Assembly (NCBI RefSeq): GCF_010501105.1
Contig: NZ_QVMQ01000027.1
Span: 1-34,777 of the forward strand
Direction: 5' to 3'
Source: Dysgonomonas sp. 511
GTDB lineage: Bacteria; Bacteroidota; Bacteroidia; Bacteroidales; Dysgonomonadaceae
DNA: 34,777 nt
This document shows positions 8,844 through 17,508 of this stretch, piece by piece. Position 1 is the first letter of the stretch, and each line of letters begins with the position of its first letter. Both the position numbers and the translations under genes were made by a program. The notes under the pieces are model-generated. The model was not told the origin of the DNA, made no database searches, and saw only the letters and a list, made by a program, of their open reading frames with translations.

Positions 8844-9032
8844 ATATTTTTTGATGCGAACAGACGAATGAAATAGCGGAGAATTTATATTCCAATATTC
8901 TTATTATGCTATTTATATTGATAATTATTTGCTAATTGAAGGGGCGGGCAGCGGTAGGGTAATATTCCTTGTTGCGGAAGGAAATACTTTTTTTTGGCCG
9001 GGATTGGGGATTACTTATTATAAATTATAGAA

Positions 9033-9065
9033 GAATGCCCGGAGAAAATTATTCCCCGGGCATTC
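9033..9065 (-). terminator. Hairpin downstream of the YeiH-type transporter
   Basis: GAATGCCCGG (9033-9042) pairs perfectly with CCGGGCATTC (9056-9065) around a 13-base loop. It lies 57 bases past the end of the transporter gene on the - strand and is followed there by TTCTATAATT, a weak U tract. It probably ends the menF-menD-transporter transcript. Confidence 0.6.
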
Positions 9066-9122
9066 CTGCTTTATTCTTTAAACCTTATTTTATTTATATA
9101 AAAAAGGTAGCGTTGCAACATG

Positions 9123-10148
9123 CTATATCACAGGGAAATACTTTACAAGCATATATCCCCCGAATATAAGGAACAGGAATAATGCAAGGGCGAGTACAAA
9201 AGGTTTTACCCCTGCTTCTTTAAACTTAGAAAAGCTGGTTTCTATACCCAGTGCCGTCATAGCCATCGTCAGCAGGAAAGTATCTATATAGTTGATACCG
9301 TCTACCACAGGCTGAGGTAGCAGGTGCAGCGAGTTGAAGCCTATGACTACTATAAACCAGATGGCAAACCAGGGTATCATAATCTTTGTAGCCGATGCAC
9401 TGCCATTGCTGTTTGCCTGTTTCCTCCGCGAAATGAAGAACGAAAATACAAGCAGCACGGGCGCAAGGAATATCACCCTTATCATCTTTACTATGATGGC
9501 TGACGATGCTATGCTTTCGCCCATTGCATTGCCTGCCCCTACCACATGTGCCACTTCGTGTACGGTAGCCCCTGTGTATATCGCCCATTGCTGAGGCGTG
9601 AGGTCGAAAAAGTTTGCGCGGAACATTACAGGGTAGAGAAACATGGAGATAGTGCCGAATATGACAACTGTGGATACTGCCACTGCCGTCTTGTAAGGCT
9701 TGTTGTTCAATACAGGCTCGGCACCCAGTACAGCCGCCGCCCCGCAAATGGCACTACCTGTTGCCGTAAGTAGCGACAGTTCTTCGTCCATCTTCAATAG
9801 TTTGCCTATCAGCAGGCCGAGCAGTATGGTAGCTGTTATTACGATGATGTCTATTATCACGGCAGTCGCCCCGATGTTGATAACATGCTGAAACGTAAGG
9901 CGAAATCCGTAAAGTATGATGGCAAGCCTTAGTATTTTTTTTGCTGAGAAAGTGATTCCCGGCCACCATTCATGCGGTGTGTATTTCCTCAGCGTATTGC
10001 CGTATATCATCCCTAGTATAATACCTACTATCAGAGGGCTGAAAGATAAATATCTTACGGCTTCTGTTTCGGCTATCAGGGTAGCTATCAGGGCAAAGAG
10101 GGCAACAAAAAGTATTCCGAATATAAAGGGTTTGTTTATTTTTTTCAT
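9123..10148 (-). CDS. YeiH/UPF0324-family membrane transporter
   Basis: This 341-residue, highly hydrophobic protein has about ten membrane segments and the conserved features of the UPF0324 (YeiH) family, which databases label putative sulfate exporter. These include SPLIVGIILGMIYGN near residues 37-51, TATGSAICGAAAVLG near residues 129-143 and TVHEVAHVVGAGNAMG near residues 195-210. Its length is normal. The substrate is not firmly established for the family. It lies 84 bases after menD on the same strand, so co-transcription with menFD is possible. I know of no role for it in quinone synthesis. Confidence 0.85.
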   Translation of the reverse strand: MKKINKPFIFGILFVALFALIATLIAETEAVRYLSFSPLIVGIILGMIYGNTLRKYTPHEWWPGITFSAKKILRLAIILYGFRLTFQHVINIGATAVIIDIIVITATILLGLLIGKLLKMDEELSLLTATGSAICGAAAVLGAEPVLNNKPYKTAVAVSTVVIFGTISMFLYPVMFRANFFDLTPQQWAIYTGATVHEVAHVVGAGNAMGESIASSAIIVKMIRVIFLAPVLLVFSFFISRRKQANSNGSASATKIMIPWFAIWFIVVIGFNSLHLLPQPVVDGINYIDTFLLTMAMTALGIETSFSKFKEAGVKPFVLALALFLFLIFGGYMLVKYFPVI

Positions 10149-10232
10149 TTTTTTTCGATTATTATTCTGCCGGAAAGGAAAAATCTCTCATGTAAACAAG
10201 CATTGTGCTGTATAAGTTTACTCCCCGGATGA

Positions 10233-11900
10233 TTATTTTTTTAGATTATAGTAATACTCCTTAAAAGCTTTCTTGCTAATTTCCATATCTGTCTTTACTT
10301 CTAGTATGACCGGCTTGTCCATTCCTACGTCGACAAACAAAGTCAGAGCCTCTTCCAATCCTTCTTTGTCGCTTGCTTCCATATAACGGAAATCGGCAGC
10401 CTCGGCCCATCCCCGTGCATCGGTATGGTGTGTGGCGGCTACATATTGGCGTAGCGATGGCGCTTTACCCAATCCCGGCAACAGGTGGAAGATACCGCCG
10501 CCTCCGTTGTTTATCAACAGGATGCGCAGGTTCTTGATATGGCTGATATTCCACAGCGAGTTTAGCCCGTAGAAAAAGCTGAGGTCGCCTATCATCAGGT
10601 AGGTTATCCCCTCATACACTGCTGCAAAGCCTATGGCAGAAGGCAGCGAACTTTCGATGCCGTTTGTGCCACGGTTGCAAAACACGCTGAGAGTAGGGTC
10701 TTGCCTGTAAAGCTGTACGTTGCGCACGGTGGAACTGTTGGCAAGATGAAGCATGGAGTTTTCCGGCAAGTGCTTCAAGAAGCAGCCTACTGCCTGAATG
10801 TCGGAAAACGGGGTGTTGTCGCCCGGTTCTTCTATTCCTTGCGAAGCTTCCATCCACAAGCTTTTATATGGCTTCTCTTTTTCTCCGGCGGTATTATTGT
10901 ATAGTTTTTCGAGAAAATCTATATGGTTGCTTTCTATCAGGTCGGTCAGCGATTGGAAAATATCCGCCACTTCGCCCGATGGACTGATATGCCAATGATG
11001 TGCAGGGTGGTTTGCCCGCAGGAATTGTTTCAGCCGCTTGGATACGATGTGTCCGCCCAGTGTGATTACCAGATCGGGTACAAAATTGGCTTTCTCCTCA
11101 TCGGATATGGCATAGAGCCACGCATCGAAGTTGGATACGAAGTGTGGCGAAACACAGTTCGCAAGATATTCGGTAAGCACTACGCAATCGCTTTTTTGTG
11201 CCAGGTTTTCTAAAGCTCTGAGCAGTTCGGGCGATTTTGTGTGCTGTCCTACTATAATCATCTTTTTGCCCGGCTGCTGCCACGTTTCGGCAAAAGGCTT
11301 AATGTCTACCGTTTTGCCGACAGGGGCAAAGTGTATCTTTCGGGCTTCGGGCAGTTGCTCTACAGAATAATCGAACAGCGGTTCGCTAATCGGGATGTTG
11401 ATATGTACAGGCCCACAGGCGTTTTGTGTGCAGGCTATCAGGGCTTCGTTTATCAGGCGGTTGCAAAGCCAGAGGTCATTGGAGTCTTTCACTTCGGGCA
11501 GGTTGACCGATTTCTTCGACATTGTGCCGAAAGCTCCCGGCTGAGGAATGGTTTGCCCGTCCATTTGCCCTATCCATTCGGGCGAACGGTCGGCAGAGAT
11601 CACCACTAGCGGCAACTGCTGGTAGTAGGCTTCTGCTACGGCAGGGGCAAGGTTGAGAACGGCGGTTCCCGACGTGCAGCAGACAGCAGCAGGTTGCTCC
11701 GTACATTGTATAATGCCCAGTGCATAGAAAGCGGCAGAGCGTTCATCTACTACCACATGGCAGGAGAATGCCTCATCTGCCGAAAAGCTTTGTAGCAAAG
11801 GGGCGTTGCGCGATCCGGGCGATAGTACAATGTGGCGTATGCCATATTGCTTCGCTAATGCTACTGTTTGAAGTACGTTTTGTTTTATAGAATAAGACAT
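10233..11900 (-). CDS. menD: SEPHCHC synthase
   Basis: MenD is the thiamine-diphosphate enzyme that joins isochorismate and 2-oxoglutarate to form SEPHCHC. The 555-residue protein has the normal length and three-domain layout. The N-terminal part includes LSPGSRNAPL near residues 27-36 and VVVDERSAAFYALG near residues 49-62, which carries the cofactor-activating glutamate. The C-terminal cofactor region reads MIGDLSFFYGLNSLW near residues 431-445, then LLINNGGGGIFHLLPG. It lies 140 bases downstream of menF. The gap holds a dispersed repeat (11909-11965). Confidence 0.95.
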   Translation of the reverse strand: MSYSIKQNVLQTVALAKQYGIRHIVLSPGSRNAPLLQSFSADEAFSCHVVVDERSAAFYALGIIQCTEQPAAVCCTSGTAVLNLAPAVAEAYYQQLPLVVISADRSPEWIGQMDGQTIPQPGAFGTMSKKSVNLPEVKDSNDLWLCNRLINEALIACTQNACGPVHINIPISEPLFDYSVEQLPEARKIHFAPVGKTVDIKPFAETWQQPGKKMIIVGQHTKSPELLRALENLAQKSDCVVLTEYLANCVSPHFVSNFDAWLYAISDEEKANFVPDLVITLGGHIVSKRLKQFLRANHPAHHWHISPSGEVADIFQSLTDLIESNHIDFLEKLYNNTAGEKEKPYKSLWMEASQGIEEPGDNTPFSDIQAVGCFLKHLPENSMLHLANSSTVRNVQLYRQDPTLSVFCNRGTNGIESSLPSAIGFAAVYEGITYLMIGDLSFFYGLNSLWNISHIKNLRILLINNGGGGIFHLLPGLGKAPSLRQYVAATHHTDARGWAEAADFRYMEASDKEGLEEALTLFVDVGMDKPVILEVKTDMEISKKAFKEYYYNLKK

Positions 11901-11908
11901 AATATCAA

Positions 11909-11965
11909 GAGCCCCCTCAATCCTCCGTAGGGGGACTCACAGAGAGGGTATTTATTCATAATTTA
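11909..11965 (+). repeat. Dispersed C-rich intergenic repeat, copy A
   Basis: The sequence GAGCCCCCTCAATCC, then GGGGGACT, then AGAGGGTATTTATT recurs on the opposite strand at about 20387-20446 with the same order of blocks. One copy lies between menF and menD, the other inside the phage-derived block. It can form a short C/G hairpin. No coding potential. Confidence 0.6.
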
Positions 11966-12040
11966 TAACTCATAATTCATAATTTCTTCTGTTTTCGTGG
12001 CTTCGCTTTAAGCCTCGGGGAGATTGGAGGGGCTTGGGAT

Positions 12041-13138
12041 TTAAGGGGCCACTATTTTCCTTATCGTCTGCAACTTATTCTCTGTTTCCTCCCATTCCTT
12101 TTCCAGCCCGGAAGTAGGCAGTATTCCTCCGCCGGCGTATAGCCGCAATATATCGCTGCCTATCTGCATGCAGCGCAGGTTGACATATAACCTGCTGCCA
12201 CCATCCATGCCGAGAGAACCTACAAATCCTGAATAATAGCGGCGGTCGTACGATTCATTTTCATTTATAAATGCAAAAGCTTCCTCTTTGGGAAACCCGC
12301 AAACAGCCGGGCTTGGGTGCAACAAGTGCAGTAGGTCGCCTATGCGATGCCCATCCTTTAGGCGAAACGAGAACTTGGTTTTCAGGTGTTCCACATATCC
12401 AGCCTGTGCGGTAAATGTGTCTGATGTTTGCATATCGCAGCCTATTGCACTTATCTGCTGCTGCATATAGTCTACTACTATCTGTTGTTCTTCCAGATTT
12501 TTATCGTCCCAATCGCCGCTGCCGGCTTGCTTTGTACCTGCCAGAGCCACGGTTTTATACGTGTCGCCGTGTTGTGCAACCAGCAGTTCGGGCGATATGC
12601 CCATCCATGCTCCTGTTTCGGGTGTGTTGCTCAGGAATACGAAGTTGGCGGGATACTTGTCGCAGGCAGTGCGGAAGGCGTTGCCTGCCGAGAAATTCTC
12701 CTCTTTCGGTGTGTCGTAAGTCCGCGAGAGTACCAGCTTGCGCAACCGGCCCGATTTCAGTGCATTATGGAATTTAGTATATATATATTTATATTCTTCG
12801 AAAGTGCCTAATGACGGCTGTCCGCCGATGTTGCGGTATGATGCTGACGGACTGAAATGCGTATTTTGCAGGAAGTGGAAAACGGCTTCCTCTCCTTTTT
12901 CATTCACTTCGGGGCGAATAATAACAGCCGGGCTATTCTCCGTAAGGCGGAAAGGGGCTACGACAAACCCGCTGTGGGAGTTCAAATCGGTGAGGCTACT
13001 TACTTTCGCAACGTCTGCCGAGGTTTGTACTACCAACTGTATTTGCTGCTGCCATGCCGGGCGATAGACGGCAAAGCGTATATTATTTTCAATAAGATGG
13101 TCGAAAATCCGGTAATCGAAATCTTGATTTTGTTCCAT
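12041..13138 (-). CDS. menF: Isochorismate synthase
   Basis: MenF converts chorismate to isochorismate, the first committed menaquinone step. I place the start at the ATG at 13138 (365 residues); the frame is open to 13219, but only from a TTG, and a promoter element lies at 13209. The C-terminal half is a chorismate-binding domain: SPELLVAQ near residues 183-190, AGTKQAGSGDWDDKNLEEQQ, HLLHPSPAVCGFPKEEA near residues 268-284 and YSGFVGSLG. The protein is shorter than E. coli MenF (about 430) because the N-terminal region is reduced, as I recall for Bacteroidetes forms. Anthranilate synthase component I and EntC are related alternatives; the adjacent menD decides. Confidence 0.92.
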   Translation of the reverse strand: MEQNQDFDYRIFDHLIENNIRFAVYRPAWQQQIQLVVQTSADVAKVSSLTDLNSHSGFVVAPFRLTENSPAVIIRPEVNEKGEEAVFHFLQNTHFSPSASYRNIGGQPSLGTFEEYKYIYTKFHNALKSGRLRKLVLSRTYDTPKEENFSAGNAFRTACDKYPANFVFLSNTPETGAWMGISPELLVAQHGDTYKTVALAGTKQAGSGDWDDKNLEEQQIVVDYMQQQISAIGCDMQTSDTFTAQAGYVEHLKTKFSFRLKDGHRIGDLLHLLHPSPAVCGFPKEEAFAFINENESYDRRYYSGFVGSLGMDGGSRLYVNLRCMQIGSDILRLYAGGGILPTSGLEKEWEETENKLQTIRKIVAP

Positions 13139-13208
13139 TTCTTTTAGAGTCTGTTTTAATTTTACAGCAAATCTTTTATTCTTCGGCAAAATAGCCGGTA
13201 TTATGGTG

Positions 13209-13216
13209 CAAAAGTA
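13209..13216 (-). promoter_or_regulatory. Candidate menF promoter -7 element
   Basis: On the - strand this reads TACTTTTG followed by CACC, a very typical Bacteroidetes -7 box, 70 bases upstream of the menF ATG. The -33 position is not a clear TTTG. The 242-base divergent gap to the alpha/beta hydrolase gene otherwise shows nothing I can identify. Confidence 0.5.
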
Positions 13217-13380
13217 CAAAATAGAATATTCTTTCGGGGTGTTTTTCCTATTTATATTTTACAATAAGACATAGGGCTGGAAGAATAAAAGGCGTTTCAG
13301 AATTGCACTTCTTTAGCCGGAAATTACCTATCTTTATATATTGTAACTTTTTATAGCGAAACTTGGTAAGATAGAGGACA

Positions 13381-14106
13381 ATGGCACAGGTATCAAACTT
13401 TTTGGGGAAACTATGGCAGGCTCTAACCGGAGGGCGGAAAAAAGGAACGCAGGCAACCAGCGTTTACTTCATATCGGGTATGTGCTACAATTGCACAGTG
13501 TTTGACTCACTTATATTGCCCAAAGGCTTCGAAAAGAAATACATAGAATGGTATATCCCGCAGGGCGACGAAACGTTGGAGCAATACGCCCGCGCTATAG
13601 CAAAGGATATAGATACAAACAGTCCTTTTGTGCTTGTCGGTTATTCGTTTGGCGGGGTCATCGTGCAGGAAATGAACCGTTTTCTCAGTCCGCAGAAGAA
13701 TATCCTTATCTCTTCGTTCAAGGCGGTGGACGAAAAACCCATGTTGTTCCGTGCCGTCAAGCGTGCGCACCTTACGGGTATGATTCCCGACAGGATGTAT
13801 TTGTCTACCGAGTTTATAACCGATGTTTTCAACCGCTTGGTGTATAATTTGCCTACCGAAGAACTGGCTCAGTATATGACCGTTACCGACCCGCGATATG
13901 TGAAATGGGCGGTACGTCAGATTACCGAATGGATACCCGAAGCGAATAGCAGCAACCTTTACCATATACATGGCACAGCCGACCAGATTTTTCCTTACGA
14001 ACTTATCCGCAACGCCTTTCCTGTAGAGGATGGCGATCACCTCATGGTAGCGCGTAAGGCGCAGGTGGTGAGTTCGATACTGAACAGTATATTGCTGATG
14101 AGATAG
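13381..14106 (+). CDS. Alpha/beta hydrolase; possible MenH-step enzyme
   Basis: This 241-residue protein has a complete catalytic triad: nucleophile S89 in GYSFGG, acid D201 in HGTADQIFP and H220 in GDHLMV. The order and spacing fit the alpha/beta hydrolase fold. It has no signal peptide, so it is probably cytoplasmic. It is divergent from menF. MenH (SHCHC synthase) belongs to this fold and is otherwise missing from the local men cluster, so it is a reasonable candidate for that step. Sequence does not prove it, and many hydrolases of this size are esterases of unknown substrate. It also has an unusual N-terminal extension rich in lysine and glycine (residues 10-25). Confidence 0.7.
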   Translation: MAQVSNFLGKLWQALTGGRKKGTQATSVYFISGMCYNCTVFDSLILPKGFEKKYIEWYIPQGDETLEQYARAIAKDIDTNSPFVLVGYSFGGVIVQEMNRFLSPQKNILISSFKAVDEKPMLFRAVKRAHLTGMIPDRMYLSTEFITDVFNRLVYNLPTEELAQYMTVTDPRYVKWAVRQITEWIPEANSSNLYHIHGTADQIFPYELIRNAFPVEDGDHLMVARKAQVVSSILNSILLMR

Positions 14107-14206
14107 GTGGTGTGAGTGTTAATGTGCTATGAAAACAATATAATTAGATAAATATTTTGTTTTTTTGTTTTTTATAAAAAGAACTTTAACTCATAACACT
14201 AGAAAA

Positions 14207-15910
14207 ATGAACAAACTACTATTTGTATTTATTACAGTATTCTTGTCAGTCAACCTATCGGGACAGGATATCAAAGACAAATCAATTTCTCTCGACCTGA
14301 AGCAAATACCGGGTATTTTGAATCCCTTGACAAAGGAAAACAAAATAAAGTATGTCGTTCCGGAAAAACTTCAATACTGGAAATCGGGTACGATGTATAT
14401 CAATAATTATCTGGGCGACATTCCGGCAAAGCAGGAAAGAGGGGATAAGCCTGTCGATTATACTTTCGAATTGGTGACTTCCGGCTTCGATTTTTTAGGT
14501 GACAGTGGCCCTGTAGCCTTCGAAGGGGGTACGAAGGTCATCGAGATAACATATTCCTATCCTTGTCAGTTGCAGGTGAAAGATGCGTCGGGAAACATAG
14601 TAAAGACATTTATAGTAGACGATGGAAGCAAAGAACATAAGACTACTTACCATCCCGATTTTTTCAGTACCAATAATTTTATGGGGGTGGCTATGGAAAA
14701 TAAGCCGACAAAAGGTTTTAGCATGGCAAATGATAAACTTCTCGAAAAATATGAGAAAGAGAAAGAAGATATTTTTGCGCGTGCCGAGTTCAACAAACTG
14801 AGGGAATATGCGTACGCTTGCAGCGATTTTATCCCTTTGGCTTACGGCGAGGTAAAGACATCGAAACCGAATGTAATGACCATTGAGAAGAAATACAAGG
14901 AAAAATTTCCGGAACTGGATTCTTCGATAGAAAAACTGACTGTTGCCATTGAGACTGTATATACCGGAAAATATGATGACAACCTGAAATCGGAATTTAA
15001 TTCGCTGGGCGACTATTTTGCCTCTCAGTACAATGAAAGTTCTTCTAAGCAAATGAGAAAAATATGCTCCTATAATGCCGCTATGGCTTATGCGATGGGA
15101 AGTAGTTTCGATAAAGCTTATCAACAGTACGGGGTAGCTGAGGATTTGTTTGGTATATTTTCTGGTTCTACCGGGGCATTTGAAAATATCTTCGACAAGA
15201 TGCTTTCTGTAGATTTTCTCAGAAATACGAAAGATGCAGATGTGGTGATGCTGGGCGAGTTGCCAACAATAGCGTATAGGAAAAATGAGGTGAGGCGTGC
15301 CGAAAATGATAAGATAAATGCTGCGATAGCAGCAAGGCTTGCTGAGAATATTGTTAAAAAACAGGGCTATGTGATAACTAAAGACGGAGAGCGGATAGAT
15401 GGGGTTATATCTGTGAAATTTGTGGAAACCCCTAAAGAAGCAAAATCGAATATAATGGATATGAGCTTGGGTAAAGTTGTAGATTTCGAAAACTCCGAAG
15501 CCAAACTTTATAAGAAATATAAAATGGGCGATATCCGTTGCTTTGTAGTAGGAGATGCCCGCTACGATGTGGTAAAAGAAAATGATGGAGCCGGGGCGAA
15601 AGTGTTGAGTGTAGTGCTCACCGGAAGCAAAGGCGACAAGCAATTCGTGAAAAGAATAGGTACGGCCGGTAAATATGTAGCATATTACAGTCCAATGTAC
15701 GAATATTACCTCATTGCCCTTGTCGACGACGAAAGTCAGAATGAGTATATCGGATACAGCCTGAGCAAGTTAAGGGGTAACGGTAAAGATGCGAAAGAAT
15801 TTATAGGCGATTGCCCTGCTTTAGTTGAAAAAATCGGCAAAAAGGAAATCTCGAACACGCAAGAGGGAGCTATAGAGGTAATAACATTATTGGCGAAATG
15901 TAAAAAGTAA
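14207..15910 (+). CDS. Large secreted protein of unknown function
   Basis: I place the start at the ATG at 14207 (567 residues); an upstream in-frame TTG at 14165 would put charged residues before the signal peptide. Residues 1-20 (MNKLLFVFITVFLSVNLSGQ) form a signal peptide with cleavage near SGQ, so the protein is likely periplasmic or exported. The middle is rich in helices and charge (residues near 150-260). A beta-like segment, YVITKDGERIDGVISVKF, lies near residues 386-403. I recognise no family. The gene is flanked by the alpha/beta hydrolase and by palindromic repeat copy 2, with long gaps on both sides, so it is probably transcribed alone. Confidence 0.7.
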   Translation: MNKLLFVFITVFLSVNLSGQDIKDKSISLDLKQIPGILNPLTKENKIKYVVPEKLQYWKSGTMYINNYLGDIPAKQERGDKPVDYTFELVTSGFDFLGDSGPVAFEGGTKVIEITYSYPCQLQVKDASGNIVKTFIVDDGSKEHKTTYHPDFFSTNNFMGVAMENKPTKGFSMANDKLLEKYEKEKEDIFARAEFNKLREYAYACSDFIPLAYGEVKTSKPNVMTIEKKYKEKFPELDSSIEKLTVAIETVYTGKYDDNLKSEFNSLGDYFASQYNESSSKQMRKICSYNAAMAYAMGSSFDKAYQQYGVAEDLFGIFSGSTGAFENIFDKMLSVDFLRNTKDADVVMLGELPTIAYRKNEVRRAENDKINAAIAARLAENIVKKQGYVITKDGERIDGVISVKFVETPKEAKSNIMDMSLGKVVDFENSEAKLYKKYKMGDIRCFVVGDARYDVVKENDGAGAKVLSVVLTGSKGDKQFVKRIGTAGKYVAYYSPMYEYYLIALVDDESQNEYIGYSLSKLRGNGKDAKEFIGDCPALVEKIGKKEISNTQEGAIEVITLLAKCKK

Positions 15911-15982
15911 AATTAAAAAAGGCTTTAAATAAAACAATCAGGACAAACGCATGAAGTTTATCCAAACTCAATTCTGAGTTTT

Positions 15983-16092
15983 GTAGGGGCGAATTATCAT
16001 TCGCCCGGAATAGAAAAAAATCTGCGGGCGAATGATAATTCGCCCCTACGGTAGTCAAAACTGGAATATCATTTTTTCATGAGTTTGCCCTG
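15983..16092. repeat. Palindromic dispersed repeat, copy 2
   Basis: A perfect 25-base inverted repeat (15983-16007 with 16025-16049) encloses a 17-base loop. The following 40 or so bases (to 16092) match the flank of copy 1 at 149-199 with few changes. The loop is inverted relative to copy 1. It ends 25 bases before the ATG of the cytidylyltransferase/GHMP-kinase gene, so its hairpin would sit in or near that gene's leader. The full palindrome could act as a terminator for the upstream gene, but there is no U tract. Confidence 0.88.
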
Positions 16093-16117
16093 GTAAAACA
16101 ATATAGGGACGCAGAAT

Positions 16118-17254
16118 ATGAAGAAAGTTTTTGTAAGCGGGTGTTACGATATGCTTCATAGTGGACATGTAGCCTTTTTCGAAGAGGCGGCAGGCTATGG
16201 CGAATTGTATGTCGGCATCGGTTCGGATAAGACCATCGGCGAACTCAAAGCCCGTAAAACCTTCAACAACGAACAGGAACGCCTCTATATGGTAAAAGCC
16301 CTGAAGTGCGTGAAAGACGCTTGGATAAACAGTGGGGGAGGTTTACTGGACTTCGATGAGGATATCCGGCATTTGCAACCCGATATTTTCTTCGTAAACA
16401 GCGACGGGCACAGTACCCTCAAAGAAAACCTTTGTCGGGAATTGGGCATAGAATATATCGTAAGCAAGCGTGTGCCGCACGAAGGCTTGCCTGTTCGCTC
16501 TACTACCGCCCTGCGCGAAGAATGCCGCATCCCATACCGCATAGACCTGGCGGGCGGGTGGCTCGACCAACCCCCGGTGAGTAGCTTGTGCCCGGGTGCG
16601 GTGCTGACCATCTCGATAGAACCCGATTACGAGTTTAACGACCGTAGCGGTATGTCGACCAGTTCGCGAAAAAAGGCGATAGAGCTCTGGCAAGTAGATA
16701 TCCCTACAGGCGACAAGGTGCAGTTGGCGAGAACACTTTTCTGCTACGAAAATCCTCCCGGAACAAGGTATATAAGCGGCTCGCAAGATTCGCTGGGGAT
16801 CGTTATGCCGGGGCTTAACAAACTGTTTTACGAAGGCGATTTCTGGCCTTCGTATATCGAGAGCATTACCGACGATAGCCTCCTCAACTGGATAGAAGAG
16901 CGTTTGTGGCTTGTGCCGCTATATCCCCGCCACGATGATTACGATGTGCTGTCGCAAACCGATATTACTGCTGCCAACGCCCGCCAACTGAGCGATGCTG
17001 CCAATGAGTGTTGGGATGCCTTGAAGAATAAGGATGTAGAAAGCTTTGGCAATGCCCTGAGGAGAAGCTTCGAAGCACAGATAAAGATGTATCCGCATAT
17101 GGTAGACAGCAATATATACGATGTGCTGAACCAATACAAAGACAAGGCTCTGGGATGGAAACTGAGCGGGGCAGGTGGTGGCGGCTATCTTATTTTCGTG
17201 AGCGAAACCCCGATAGAAAACGCTATACAGGTACGCATACGCAGGGAACAGTAA
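16118..17254 (+). CDS. Cytidylyltransferase/GHMP-kinase fusion protein
   Basis: The 378-residue protein has two domains. Residues 1-135 are a nucleotidyltransferase of the cytidylyltransferase group: VSGCYDMLHSGHVAFF with the HxGH motif, and RSTTALRE near residues 128-135. Residues 138-378 look like a compact GHMP kinase: YRIDLAGGWLDQPP near residues 143-156, a SGMSTSS phosphate loop near 173-179, SGSQDSLGIVMPG near 220-232 and LSGAGGGGYLIF near 349-360. The kinase part is about 245 residues, shorter than the usual 300-350, mainly between the first two motifs. Sugar kinase plus nucleotide activation recalls Fkp (fucose) and HldE (heptose), but the fold combination and order differ from HldE and the size is far below Fkp. 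It probably activates a sugar for surface glycans. The substrate is unknown. Confidence 0.8.
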   Translation: MKKVFVSGCYDMLHSGHVAFFEEAAGYGELYVGIGSDKTIGELKARKTFNNEQERLYMVKALKCVKDAWINSGGGLLDFDEDIRHLQPDIFFVNSDGHSTLKENLCRELGIEYIVSKRVPHEGLPVRSTTALREECRIPYRIDLAGGWLDQPPVSSLCPGAVLTISIEPDYEFNDRSGMSTSSRKKAIELWQVDIPTGDKVQLARTLFCYENPPGTRYISGSQDSLGIVMPGLNKLFYEGDFWPSYIESITDDSLLNWIEERLWLVPLYPRHDDYDVLSQTDITAANARQLSDAANECWDALKNKDVESFGNALRRSFEAQIKMYPHMVDSNIYDVLNQYKDKALGWKLSGAGGGGYLIFVSETPIENAIQVRIRREQ

Positions 17255-17283
17255 GATTCCTTTGCGGTATTTGTGTCAAATAG

Positions 17284-17317
17284 AACAGGCGCGGTGTAAT
17301 TGCCGCGCCTGTTTTGT
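17284..17317 (+). terminator. Terminator of the cytidylyltransferase/GHMP-kinase gene
   Basis: AACAGGCGCGG (17284-17294) pairs with CCGCGCCTGTT (17303-17313) around an 8-base loop and is followed by TTGTGTTTTATAG. It lies 30 bases past the stop codon. It separates the cellular gene from the phage-derived block. The 191 bases between it and the protease start show no gene. Confidence 0.8.
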
Positions 17318-17465
17318 GTTTTATAGAAGAAAAACAAAAATTAAACTAATTGGCAAGCATCAATCTCTCACTCAGATTTGTCACATCCGAACACCGATAT
17401 GCTGAATTTTCTCTTCAGAAGAAAAAGTCATCACTTTTCTCAAAATAATTCCTTAAAAACTGCAT

Positions 17466-17505
17466 TTTTTCCTTTCCTCGTTATCTATACCGTAAAAAGG
17501 AAAAA
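17466..17505 (+). other. Inverted repeat just before the phage protease gene
   Basis: TTTTTCCTTT (17466-17475) and AAAGGAAAAA (17496-17505) are perfect inverted copies 20 bases apart. The second arm ends 3 bases before the ATG at 17509 and includes the only Shine-Dalgarno-like purine run (AAAGGA). Folding would hide the ribosome site, so it may limit translation, or it may be chance in AT-rich DNA. Confidence 0.4.
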
Positions 17506-17508
17506 GCT

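Larger units (their letters stand above)
8794..9122. other. Intergenic region between menB and the YeiH-type transporter
   Basis: This 329-base gap has no convincing gene; an open frame at 8969-9169 on + has no coding look and runs into the transporter gene. It holds a candidate menB promoter at 8836-8843 and a strong hairpin at 9033-9065. The rest is AT-rich with nothing further that I can identify. Confidence 0.6.

Noticed and set aside
8969..9169. Possible small gene between menB and the transporter
   Set aside because: It spans the hairpin and overlaps the end of the transporter gene; composition is not protein-like.
14495..15643. Long open frame on the - strand inside the secreted-protein gene
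   Set aside because: It is antisense to a gene with a clear signal peptide, and its translation has the aromatic and histidine-rich composition of a shadow frame.
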